A stretch of 64,000 nt of DNA from Ascaris suum (taxonomy: Eukaryota > Nematoda > Chromadorea > Rhabditida > Ascarididae). Location of the stretch: contig CM024180.1 in the NCBI GenBank assembly GCA_013433145.1, forward strand, positions 1,798,001 to 1,862,000. The letters run 5' to 3'. Shown one piece after another: positions 12,480 through 25,300 of this stretch. Made by a program: the position numbers and the translations under genes. The notes under the pieces were generated by a model that was not told the DNA's origin, did no database searches, and saw only the letters and a program-made list of their open reading frames with translations. Numbering within the stretch: position 1 is the stretch's first letter; every line of letters starts with the position of its first letter.

Positions 12480-14815
12480 ATGTGCATAACAAGTAGAAGC
12501 ATCGCAGTGGCAGCTAAGCTGAAAAATATGAGGAGCGACTATGCTGATGACATAAAAGGCATTTCCAATCCTTTCGGGAGAACAGGCTAGAGTTTTTGTG
12601 TCAAAGCTGGAACCGCTATCCCTTCAGATAGCAGGTTTATTACAAAGCTTCACATTTCCAGTCGCAATAATAACGTATCGGTGATGGGTATCGAAAGAAA
12701 TTCAGCAATCATTCCGCATAATTTTAAAAAAAACGTTCAATTATTGTGAATGGAATTTTATGCAACGTAAACTTCAGATTGGTGGTAATCCACGCTCGCG
12801 GCTGGCCATTCAGGCTGTAGAAAAGCATATTGCGGCACTGAAGGCGGAAAGGCCGAACATCTGCGCCAGCGAACTACGCGCTCGCCTCATCGAACAGGAG
12901 GTGTGCTCGCGCGAGAACGCCCCTACCGTATCTTCCATCAACAGGTGCTGGAAATTGCAAATCAAAGAAGTGAGACATGGATTTGACGGCGATGAACCAT
13001 CGAATGCACATATTAAGTATATTTTTGACAAGCCATGACGTCCATTCTTTCACTCAGCGTTGAGCATTTACCACTTTGGAGTTCTAATTGCAGCTGCATT
13101 CGAAAAAACCTTCTCAAACTATAATAATGCTATGAGGTGACTACAGTAGATTCGAAATGCACTTTATATGATCTGAATTGCCTAACGTTATTTCTTCTTT
13201 CGCGATTGATTTAAATTTCTTTGTTTCCGAAGGTATTTAGGCAGCAATTGAACCGTTTTCCCTTTCGACGAATAGATTTATAAAGCTTCACATTTTTAGT
13301 CGCAATAAGAACGTATCGTTGATGGGTATCGAAAGAAACTCAACAATCATTCCGCATAACTTTTTAAAAGATATTCAATTATTGTGAGTGGAATTTCATT
13401 CATATTCTTTATTTTCGTCTCGTTAAAATCACATAGTTATAGGCATATTCGGGCGAAAAAATTGTATAGCTCATCAACGAAACGCAATAAGAAGACCAAA
13501 TTAAATCACAGTATCGAAAATATTCTCGGCATTTCGATTGGTAAGATTTCAACGTTTATAAAATAAAAATCTATAAAATCAATCGATTTTTAAATTAACA
13601 AACCGATCTTCTAATGTCTCCTATTGAATCGTCTTTTGCAATCTGCATGCAACCTGTAATCTTGTCATTGAATTTTAATCAATTCGTCTCATGCGCCGAA
13701 AAACCTGTTTTCAAACGTAACACTAGAAACTATTTGAACATCTACCAATCGAGATCAGTGATCATTAAAATTATTTCATCTTTATCTGTGATGATACAAT
13801 TTTGTGCCATTCGAATAACGGATTCAACATTTTCGTGCTAATTTATCTATTCTTTAATAAGCGTTCACTATTGCCGCCCCGAGCATATATTTTACTGAGC
13901 ACGTTCCACAGTTAATGTTGAACCTAGTAAGAAAATATTTGTCACCGTTCTTCAATATTCTTTATATCTGCTTTGAAGCGAACGTTTAAAAAAAAATTTT
14001 GCTTTGTGCAAATGCGTTAATCTTATTGCCTATATATTTTTTTTCTCCGGATGTCAATAATTTTAAAATCGATCAGTTGAAAAATTCTTATGAGAGGAAA
14101 TTTTACAACGCATATAAGGCCTTACTATGTGTCTTCCATTCAAATATCTCCTGGAATGCCACCCGAAAACCTTTAACGAAACGAAAAATCATCTGTCCTA
14201 AAATTTTCTTAAGCACAGAAAAAAACGTAGACGATGGATTACGATATTTCGTCACGAAATTCGCACATACGATTTTAGAAGCGCTCTATAAACGTGACGA
14301 AAACTGCATCGCTCCAATAAATCCTCTCTTTTAATGTAGGCGTATCAATTGAAAGATCGATGAGTGTTGATGCTTGCTAAAACTTTATTTAAAGCACCGT
14401 AGTTATTCTGGAAATATGAAGCCTAAAGCAGAATATGAACGTCGCATTATGTGTTTGGATAAGGATAAACCTGGATATTAAAATAGACAAAGGTGGCAGA
14501 TATAACAGTGATTGCATCATTGCGCCACATCAGTACACTCTAACGTTGCTTCCTCTTCCACTATAAATCACCTATAAATCAGTCTTCAGGAAATCTACCT
14601 ATCGTCATCTGGAAAACAGACGTGATTTTTAACTTGCTTAAGTGCTGACAATAAGACTTTATCGGCGAGAAATTATTTCCACCCGACATCGCGACACGGG
14701 TATCCCGCTCATCAGCTCATGCCTCTTCCCTTCATAAATTCTATTTATATGACAATATTTTTCATATTTTTATTAACCACAATGCTAGAATTCATTTTTA
14801 CTCAATGCTCCTTAT

Positions 14816-14911
<96 letters not shown>

Positions 14912-16205
14912 TAAAGTGAACATCATTTATATTACCTATCGTAATAATCTATTTACCTATCCATACGTAGTTTCGTTCGTATCCGAGAATATAGTAATTA
15001 AATATTTTCATGAAAGCATTTTTGTTGAATTCGAAAAAGTGCGCATATCTACGGTGTCATTGAAAGTCATTGAACTAAGGGAATCAGAACAAAATACGGT
15101 GATGTGCGCGCAGATGTTTTAATGAGCGCAGAAGACTGCCAACGAATGCCATATGAAATAAGCAACAGATTCATTAGCGATTTATGCGCAACGATGTATT
15201 AATAGATGACCACCTAGGGAGTGATGATGAGTGAAGAAACGACAAGCGCAGATGGAATAAGCTTTATGAAGGTTGTTTGAGAAAATTTTTCAAATTTTTC
15301 AAGAATTAAAATTTTTCAATAAAGATAAGAGAAAACGGCTGCATGACTGTTGATTAGTTATTCGATTGCTGCTAAATTGGGGATATTGTTTCGTTGAATT
15401 TAATCTATAAAAATTATACTCTTAGAGATGAAAGATATAGCAAACAAGATTGTTAAGTTCGCATGTTCATTTCGAAAAGCTGGCGCAAAACTTATGGGAA
15501 TTCAATTGTTGTTAGGAGCTGTCGTGATATATTCCGAAGTGTTTGCTAAAAATAACGTGTATCATCTTTGAAACTCACCGAAAGTGAAGAATGATAGAAG
15601 ACGAAAGAATGATGAAACGATTAAAGGAAGTGAAGTCTATAAAATACCTACTATGAAAATCTGTGAAAATCTTTTATTAAATCTATAGAAGATTCACCAG
15701 TTATAAGCAATTAGCTATCCCCCCCCTAAAGCATTCTATTTCTTCAATGATTCATAGTCGACTGCGATTATTTAACAGCAACTTTTTTCAGACCATAATA
15801 TCCACTATTATAGTGATTTCATTGTGAGTTTCATACGGACAAGTGATGTATCGCACAGTAGATATTAAATCGATATCCATTTACATATGGTGTCGATTTT
15901 GCAATTGCTACAATTAAATTGCAGTTTTGCATTTTGCAGTTGCTGCAATTAAGAACATGTTGCTATAGTTAAAAACAACCAATGGCTGATGGTGTACTCT
16001 ATTGTAGTATTGCAACGAATCGCGAAAATTGTGAGATCGAAACATTTTCCCTCAACTGCTCATGCAATCAAACGCCCGACTGGAATTACTCCCGGTACTT
16101 TTTTGTACAGAAGGAAACAAATTCCATGATAGATGTAAAAGACTAAAATGTTGAGCCATTTAAAGCTAGCGATCGAATGCTTCAACAGTTAAGCTGCAAC
16201 TAACG

Positions 16206-16300
<95 letters not shown>

Positions 16301-19300
16301 TTTCAAGACGATAATAGCCTAACGATTGAAATTATTGCCATCTTATTATTGTGTTTGAAACTATCGCACACTATCAATGCTCTCAAAATATCAACCTTTT
16401 TGTTGGTGGCTAATGCAGTAACACTTTAATTTCCCAATAGATTTAAGAGGTATTTCGGAAAAGCGAATCTATTTATAAGACAAAGCATATATCGAGATGT
16501 TTATATTGTAAAAGCTCTTTCAAAAACGTGCCTATTTGACTATTCAAAATTATTTGTTTTTTGTATTATTCATACCATATATGTGCATGATATGTTAAGC
16601 CCTAATTTTTTCGCTCCTTATTTGCTTTCTTCTTGAGAGCAACATTTCGACGAGAGTTGACTATGGCATTATTTTGAATGAATTCCTATTAAAATCGGAA
16701 GGATAATTTCACTATACCCTCCATATTTCTATACGCAACAAATGATGCCATAATTCCGGCCTTATGCTATAAGATAACCAAGTTATAAAACATAACGACA
16801 CGACCAAATGCCATAACAGGAGATAAGGTAATTGATGTTGGAATTTTTTAATGCATATGATTGCAGCAATAATATATGATTTTCATGTTATGTTTAGATT
16901 GTAGATCCCCAAAATAGCATCGAGAAATGTTACCCAGTAATATGCCACTAAACATTTTTTCTTTAAACAGTGGTACCCGTTCGTTGATCAATGAATAAAA
17001 GTAGTTGACTAAATCGATATATGATTGAAACAGCTTGTTGTGCTGAATGCGCGCCTGGCGAATCATAGCTGAGGAATTTTTTCATCCTGTCGTATGTGCA
17101 TATGTGGAAGGATCGTTCGTCGAATTCCTTCAAGAGATGGTCTCGATGGGTGTAGGAGCGCTCTTCTTAGTGAATCAATTTTCTAATCTATATGATAATA
17201 AACTTTTAGTAAAATCTTTACCTTTTCTGAATACTACTCAATGAATCAAGCGTTGAAGTTGAATCAACGGCTTAGGAGATTTTACTTACATTGAATTTTT
17301 TTTTTTTTTGCAAGAAAATTGAAAATGGTGAAGAGATTCGTTATGTTTAGAATGTAAGTAAGGAAAAAAAACCGCACAATATATTTTGGCCATTTTTTAT
17401 CGTTTGTCTCAAAGAGATCGCTGATTTTTTTTTTTTTTTGGAGAATTTGCAGATTTTAAAGCTGTCTATAGAGTACAAATAAATACAACTTTCTGTTAAC
17501 TTTTTTTTTCTAAGAGGCGTATATTGAGCCGTAATTCTTGAAAGATTGAGCCATGCTGTAAACAATGGATTGCAGTCTTTACGCCTTTTTCGGCATCGTT
17601 AGACGAATATCAAACACCTTTTTTCTTGCAGTTAGAGTGGCGTTTATATTGCGTCAATCTTTATTTGGAAGTGTTCTGTTAGATTGTCTTTGGCTAACAT
17701 ATTTTCGTGCTGTTTGAGGCGACTTTCTAGGACTCATGCTGATATCATTTATTAACTCCTACTGAGAGCAATAATGGACAAGTATTCATCCATCACATGA
17801 AATGTTTCAAAACGCGCCGCTCGTAGGCACTCTCATAGAAATAATAAGTAGAAAAGTGTAGAGAAACGCCAAGCGATAGTTCGCCTTTCAGTTTCAATTA
17901 TCAATTCCAATATTATATGCAAATAAACTAGCGAATATTGCATACGAATAGTTGTGAAATGAAATGAAATTTGTTTTGAAATTCGCCATGAAATTTTGAG
18001 ACGATTTTCATTATCGCTACCTTTGAAGATAATAATCACTAGGAATTAATTAAGTCTATAAGATGTGATTACTGCAAAAAAAAACAACTAATCAAGCGGA
18101 AATTTAAAAGTCACGTAATTCTAGTAAGCATATTACATCTTATAGTTGGATTTTTATTATACTAGAGAGACAGGCAGACTTAGAGGAATGTATGCACATA
18201 TGCTAGCTAGCAGCATGATTGTTTTTTTTTTTCAACATGAGCATTGAATAGATTTCATCTTGGGAATTCTTCGTTGAGAATCCCTCAAACTCAAATTCTA
18301 TATTTCGATGAAACAAAAATATTTGTATAGCCGTGAGGGGAGAAGTTGAAATTATCTGTATGTAAATTGGTTCACTCCTCGTCACCCGGTCAGTTATACG
18401 CAAAAACTCATTAGTTGGGTCGCTCTGAGTGCGGCTTTCGATAAAAACATATGATAAGAATTGAAATATGGATCGTAAATTTTCCATACGAGATGCTCGA
18501 ATATATTTGACCGTCTATAATCTCACTCTATTACTTTCCTCATCTATCGTTTAGAAGATGAATGTTAGTTACGTTGATGAAAATTAGTGATCATAATAGA
18601 GAAATGATCAATCGATTCATTCGTTCATATACAATCGATGGCATGAATTGTTCAACTAACGAGAAATAATTATAACAATAAATTTATGCTTAACTATAGT
18701 ATGTTTATAACTTCAGGAGTGATTCTCAAACGTTGCAGATCTAATAGCGACCTATAAAAAAAAAAGTAGATTTCAGAATGATCATAATCGGAGTCCTTTG
18801 AAGAATGAGATTAAGAGAATGAGACTTTCGAATAAATTCACGTAAATAATCAGGTGATCGCCTATTAAATATAGGCAGAATGATACATCAACAACTCTAT
18901 TTATTATTTAAGTGACAAACTATATCTGTTTTTGTGAGTCTCTCTCTCAAAAAAAAACAATCTCTAATTGCATGCAGTAATATTTCACGCAAATATAAGA
19001 CCAAAACACTTGAAATGTCGAACATAGAGAGCATGGATGAGGGATAAGGTGAACATAGAAAAGAATATATACTGATGATGATATTCTGCACACGTCTATA
19101 TGAGAGTCTTTAGCTATAAGAAATTACATGAGGTGATGGTGTTGAAGCAACTATATTGCTTTTGCAAAGTCTTCATAAATTGTTAACAAGCAATATGGCG
19201 AAAATTTCGCTTCATTTTGAATTTACTTCTCATCAAAAATTTTCATTCACAATCATAGAAGTAGAAATCTTGAGTCAAGAGAAAAAAAGAGCTCACAACA

Positions 19301-22300
19301 ATAGCGACCTGAATCATGTGATGTCGACAAACTCTCTTGTTTCCTGAAAGCTTCATGGATCCACGACATCGTCTTTCAGGAATTTTTTTTTCTCGGCGTA
19401 AGAACTTTAAACAATTATCGACAAAATTCTCTGAATATTGCTTGCAATCGTGCGAATGAGAAATGCAAGAGGAAGATAGTGAGCAATTAGGGCAAAGCGA
19501 TGATTGGAAACTGAGATTATGAAGTTTGACAGAGAAAGTTCAGTGTGAGAGGCAATATTTGATAGAGCACGTTGAACGAAGCACATCAATGATATATAAT
19601 ATTCTCTATAGTGAGCTAAATTGTGACAGCCGCTCATGAAAGGTTCCAATACAAGGAAGCAGGAAATGCAGCAATTTCTTATATAAAGCAGGTATAATTT
19701 TCCTAAGGAAGCATTCGATGTTTTACCAGTTGTGATCATTTCGGTTGCACAAATTCTACGTATCAAGTGATATGCTAACAAAGAAATTGATGACTGTAGA
19801 GAATTTTCCTGTGGCAGCTGTGTGTGTGTCATTTAGCGCGCCAACGAGAAAAAAAGGTCATTGATGCATTTCCTGCGTGTCATTGCAATGTTGACCTCAA
19901 CATGCACTAAACATAGCTTCTGAAAATTACGGTGGCGAGAGAAAAGAACAAATCTTGACTTGCATATGCTTATTATTTGCATTTGCATATTTGCATGCAG
20001 CAAGATTTAGTGTATATTTTGATTTGAAGAGCTTCCCTAGGTTGTCATCTAGAAGCTGCCACAAAACGGAAAGCTATCACTTCGTATGCCTTATTTTACT
20101 TCTTCTAGCTGGTACAACTGATATTGCGTGGCAGTTATAGTCAATCGACAATGGAAATGAAGTCGTGAGATTTATTGGGGAAGAAATAAATAAAGAGAAT
20201 TTTCCGAAAAGGGTGCATAGGGTGAATGAATCTGTAAAAAACTCTTGACGATGAAAATGATAAGTAACTGAATTTAGCGTACTAAATAGCATAAATACAT
20301 TTTGGGCTCATTAGAGCAAAAAAAAAACTGTTATTCGTATATCGCTTCACAGTTACACTGAAGGGTTGATGAAACGCTCGGTAGAGAAGAAGTACCTGAG
20401 GCCAAGATGTTTATATCTGAGGTCAGGCTTATGCATTAGTTGCAGCTTTTCTTCTATCAAAAATTGCGAAATTTCCTTTTGATAATTAATGCGGATGAAA
20501 AAAAAATGCAAATGTTATACGCGAAGTAATTACAGTAAGATTTGTGCAGTTTATAACAAAGAACATATGGTAGCATTTAAGTTTTGAGAAGAAATTATAG
20601 CCATGTCTTAATCTTAGCATCTAAAGAACCGATCGATAACTCGAAAAATTGACAGAATGGATGACTGATCATCGCTCACTTCATGCATATTTCTCTTTAA
20701 ATGCGAAAAGAAAATATCTTGCCAATGAATGAGAAGACTTTCACCAGTTTCCTCAAGCTTCGTTCGTTTCTGCGCATTATAAATGAAACTCTATCATCAT
20801 TTAACGTTCAAAAAAGTTTATGAAAAGAAATTTCCGCACCTATGCTGCTGCTTGCGACCTTTGAACTTTGAACTTTTTTAATATTTACGAAAATGGATCA
20901 CTGAACATCTTAGCACAGAGAAGAGGTTTTTTATTTGTAAGCCGAGGAATAGAATCAGGTATATAAAGGTGATTTATTCATCTTCGCACACAAGAAACGT
21001 GAATGACGCATCAATGTGTGAACGAAATGCTATTTAGAGTGACCGGCGATTACAACGAGCTCGAAGCGAAAATAAGCTTCAAGTCTCGATCATTCAAAAG
21101 TCTCATTGGTAATATGAGTTCTTCTCATAGTAAATGCATCATTTTAGCGCATCGGAAAGACAACTTAATTGAATATGGGAAATAAAAGCATAAAACTTTT
21201 TAATGCATACATTCTCCTTAAATATAGGTTTGCTTAAAATTCGGTTGAAACTCTGAGATTTTAATTTGCATAATCGATAGTCAAATTTAATCTTCTCAAA
21301 TTATGTTTTTCATTCAATTTCTAGCGAGATCTCTATAAAGTCTACATAAGAAACCCGCGAATTTTTCAAAAGTTCTCTTATGATGATTTTTAAAGATTTT
21401 AAATCATCATAAGAGCTTTAAAGAAAAATATTTTCAATTATTATTTCTCATACATATGAAACCATAATAGTGCTTAGCTAAATATTTAGCCAATTTTTGC
21501 CGGCATAATTTCAATTTCTTCTATTCGTTGAATTGTTGCAATAACTTTGTGGAAATTTTGATTGCAAAAAGCGGAGGCGATGAAAGTAAAAGGATTCACT
21601 TTATCTCTTTTTTTTTTCTAATATGCTAATACTTTTCTCTTTCATATATACTACAGTAATGAAAGAATAGTTGAGAGGATATGCTGAAATTAAATCTTCT
21701 TGTTTAGAGCGAAGCTTTTCGTTATGTTTTCTTGACTATCATCTCAACGATCGTGAACTTATTCATTGATGAAGGTGCTATAAATGAACAACTGGCACAT
21801 TGAAATTGAGTTTCTTTTTTTTTAGATGCAAATGAGGTGAACAACTCATAGAAGTGCTTTTTTCAGTTTTAATGGAGATGGCTGTAACAAACGTTATAAA
21901 AATGGTGCTATCCACAAGCATACTACATCTTGTATTGTTGAAATCACTTGATAACTATTATATTTGCATTACTGCTTACCTGTGCAATTATGCTAGTTTC
22001 TTCTAGGCGTTTGAGCTGGAATTTATTCCTTTCATCGATTCGCATTTGAGCTAACTGAATTCATTCTTAGCAGATATAATGAAATTTTGAATGGCAATTT
22101 TGGTTCGTGAAATATCAAACTATTTGTAAAAGGATCATTGAAGAGGTGAACACTTGATGGATTTGAAGAGCGCAACAATTGTTGATCTGAAGCGAGCGAT
22201 CTATAAAAATAAACAGGCGATACGCGATGACCACCGCACAGGTGTGACGTTTAATCCCGATTATGTGCACACCTTAATCCTTATAGTTATACTTTAATTT

Positions 22301-25300
22301 GAAAAATTAACGCGATTGTAATGAACATTTCCTAATCGCATTATAATTGTTCTCTCTGTTAATCATCCTCTCCCCGCCTCTGTCTCTCTTCCTCCGTTCT
22401 ATGATACACTCAAGCAATGTCTATTATGTTGCCTTTGTCTAATAGTTAATGCTTATAGTTGTGCCGCCAATTATTCATTCAAAAAATGTGCCGCCTTTCC
22501 AATACAAATAACATTATTTAATTCTACTTCACCTTGTATTCTTTTACAGCAGTTTCTTTTTGATTAGCAAACCCTTATATAGTAACCGGTTATCTTGGGC
22601 ATAGTTACTAGTCTTGAAAGTAGCCTTCATCACAAAATTCTCTATGTCGAACCCTCCGCTCCCTCCCTCCCCCTCCCCCCATGTCGCTCACTCACCCTCA
22701 CACTGCTTCAAATCCACATTTTGCGAAACGCAATATCGAAACGAAAGGTTTGCTGTTATGTACCTATGTATACCCGTCTATCTCTGTGCTTGGTCGTGCT
22801 TGGAAACGACTGAAACTGGAGTTGTGATATTTGGTAAATTGTTTGCTCCACCGAATGAGCGATCATAACAAAGCTCAAATTAAGTCACCAAAATTGGAAG
22901 AAGCTAAAATCATTCAAACGTGCACAAAAACTGTGCACATTTTATGGATTGTTGAGAAAAAGCGGAAATAAGTGGGGAAACGCTTCAGATGAGGAGGCCT
23001 GCGCTTTTTTGAATTTCATCATGCAAATTTTTAAGTATTTCAAATGAAGTCAAATGCATTAATGCTCAATTTTAATGCAAATTTAAAAGATTTCTACCTG
23101 CAAGCTTCATAATGAGGATGCTGTGTTTTCCACATATACTCATTTGTGTCATCTTGTATGGTCTAGTCAATGTGTCCATGAGCTCCATCTTTGGAACAGC
23201 TACAACTCCAGCTAAAGGTTTTAGCACGAGCATTAGCGTTGCAGAATAAACATCAAGGTGATCGATTAATTTTCGAACGATTTATAGGTATTCTAATCAG
23301 CCGAAGATTGAATTAATGAGCTTCATGTATTCGCGCTTGAGTTTCATTTCGGCATAGACATTGCAATGAAACGATTCTTTGTGGAGGATTTTTCCAAGTG
23401 GCCAGATCGCTTCAAATATTTAACGTTGATTAGACAACCTTAATTATTTGTCGATATTTCCTGTAACTGATTCTTCAAATGAGTGAAATCTGTGAAGGTG
23501 TAGTTACCATCAGCTCATCTGGCAAGTTTTTCGGTTCGTTTTAATTTGGGCATAAATTAAAACTCTTGAGACTTATGTCGCTTGAGGAATATATCTATGT
23601 TTCCCATACCTTTGTGAGAGGTTTGGTATGTTGCTGGTTCTCTTCATTGATGCATTGAGCAGCCTCATTTTTTCTACGTTGCTTTGCTGAAAAATCTCCA
23701 AGTTTTTCATAGTCGACATTTATTAGGATATAATGTGATTGATTAGAAAAAGCTCCTTGCAAGCATTGAAGTCGATAATTTGCTTCGTTCCAACTGCTAA
23801 ACATAACGATGAAATCTATTGCAGTAAAAGAACATTTTTTTTTCACTCTCTAATATTTCTTATCCAAATATAATTTTAAAAAATGCTTAATTAATATATT
23901 TTCCTATGGTGAATAATTCCTACTCTTCATATTGGGTTCTCATCATTTATATGATTATATTTGATGATGAGAACATTTGGCTTCGTCGATTCTAAAAAAA
24001 ACTATAACGGCGCTGAGGCGATAGTGTTGGATGACATTCAACGAGAACGCAAATTTTAAAAGCGGTGTAATATTTGACACTTTCAAAGGCAGCAAAAATT
24101 CTTCAAAACAGGCTCCTTAAATGATACGCCGCCAAAGGGAACGAATCGTTTGCGTAAATCTTTGGCGTTAATGTTGGCCGAACGAGGTCCCTCTTCCGTT
24201 TCTTCGAAATCTCAGACGGTTGTATTTTAAAGGTTGAAAGGTTGAATTATTAATGCTGACAAGCAATGATCAGGAGAATGTATCGTTCTTCAACATGCGC
24301 AAACTTATAACTTTCCTTTCATTTCGCGAGCTCTTTATCATCTGCTAATGTGAGTTATTCTTTTCTCATAGCACATTAGTTGGAGAGTGCATATAATGCA
24401 ACATATGGTGAGCATGAAGTACTAAAAGTTACTTTGGAATTGATACTATTTATGGCAAGAAAGTATAGATGTAAATAATTACAGTCTAATTAATAACTTA
24501 AAAGAAAACAAACCGAGTTCACACTTCAATATCTTTCTACTTCAGCACACTTGCAATAATCAAATATTTGCTGTGATTCTCGGTTGCAACGTTTTGAAAA
24601 ATAATCCACGAAATTGAAAGGTTATATAAAATCATAAAAAATATGGAGTACATTTGAAGGAATTATTTTCTTTTTGCATATCAATATTACAAAATATATT
24701 TACAACAATATTTTATTTTCGATACGAATAGATCGGCTAAGCAATAAAATGTGCGAAAAAAATTTAATTGAGAAAAATGATGAATGATTAGTGACGATGA
24801 TGGTGGGGGGGTGATACGTTCGAAAAACTAGCACTGATTAAATGAAATAACGCCAAAGGCGACGAATCACTTGGAGCGAATTTTTTCTTCTCCTATGAAC
24901 TTACTGATGTTGTCCGATTGATGTGATGATTGATTGTGAATGTCGCGCTAGTTAGTTAGTTTCGTGAAATGTTTTGCACTATCACAACGATATGCCTCTT
25001 TGAGAATCGTCAAGTTCCAACACAAATAAATTGCCGCAACGATGAAATATTCGATAAATTTCTCGGCTTTAGGCAATTCTGACCGAAGAAATAGTCAAGA
25101 TGCGAATTAGAGATCGATACACTATTTGGCTAATAATATGATCGAAGTTTGGGCAAAGTCTATATACAAGAGATGAGGTAAATAGAGAAGCATATGAAAA
25201 ATGCGCATCTCAATATGCTGTTCACCTCATCACTTAGTTTCATGAAGTACTAATAAGTTTTAAAAGTGTATATTAGTGATTTTTTATTTTATTTGATTCG

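Larger units (their letters stand above)
8968..12777 (+). other. Gene A intron 3
   Basis: A 3.8 kb intron splitting the PAI and RED subdomains at SPGQ/IGG. Its downstream third contains the (AAAT)n array and the first copy of the 146-bp repeat. The short open frames at 10309-10771 look like chance: splicing them in would interrupt a paired domain that is continuous without them. Confidence 0.75.

Noticed and set aside
12281..12502. Leu-Phe-Ile-Tyr repeat protein
   Set aside because: Translation of the (AAAT)n array.
12945..12980. Longer exon 4 of gene A ending before GTGAGA
   Set aside because: It would read [13 protein letters not shown], but leaves a phase in which the octapeptide exon meets a stop codon; the GTGCTG donor fits exactly.
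12810..13031. Minus-strand frame over gene A exon 4
   Set aside because: Antisense shadow of the RED exon; the frames at 50912-51223 (-) are the same for gene B.
19407..19832. 141-codon minus-strand frame in gene A intron 5
   Set aside because: Hydrophobic, but no recognisable family, partner exons or splice context; not called as a nested gene.
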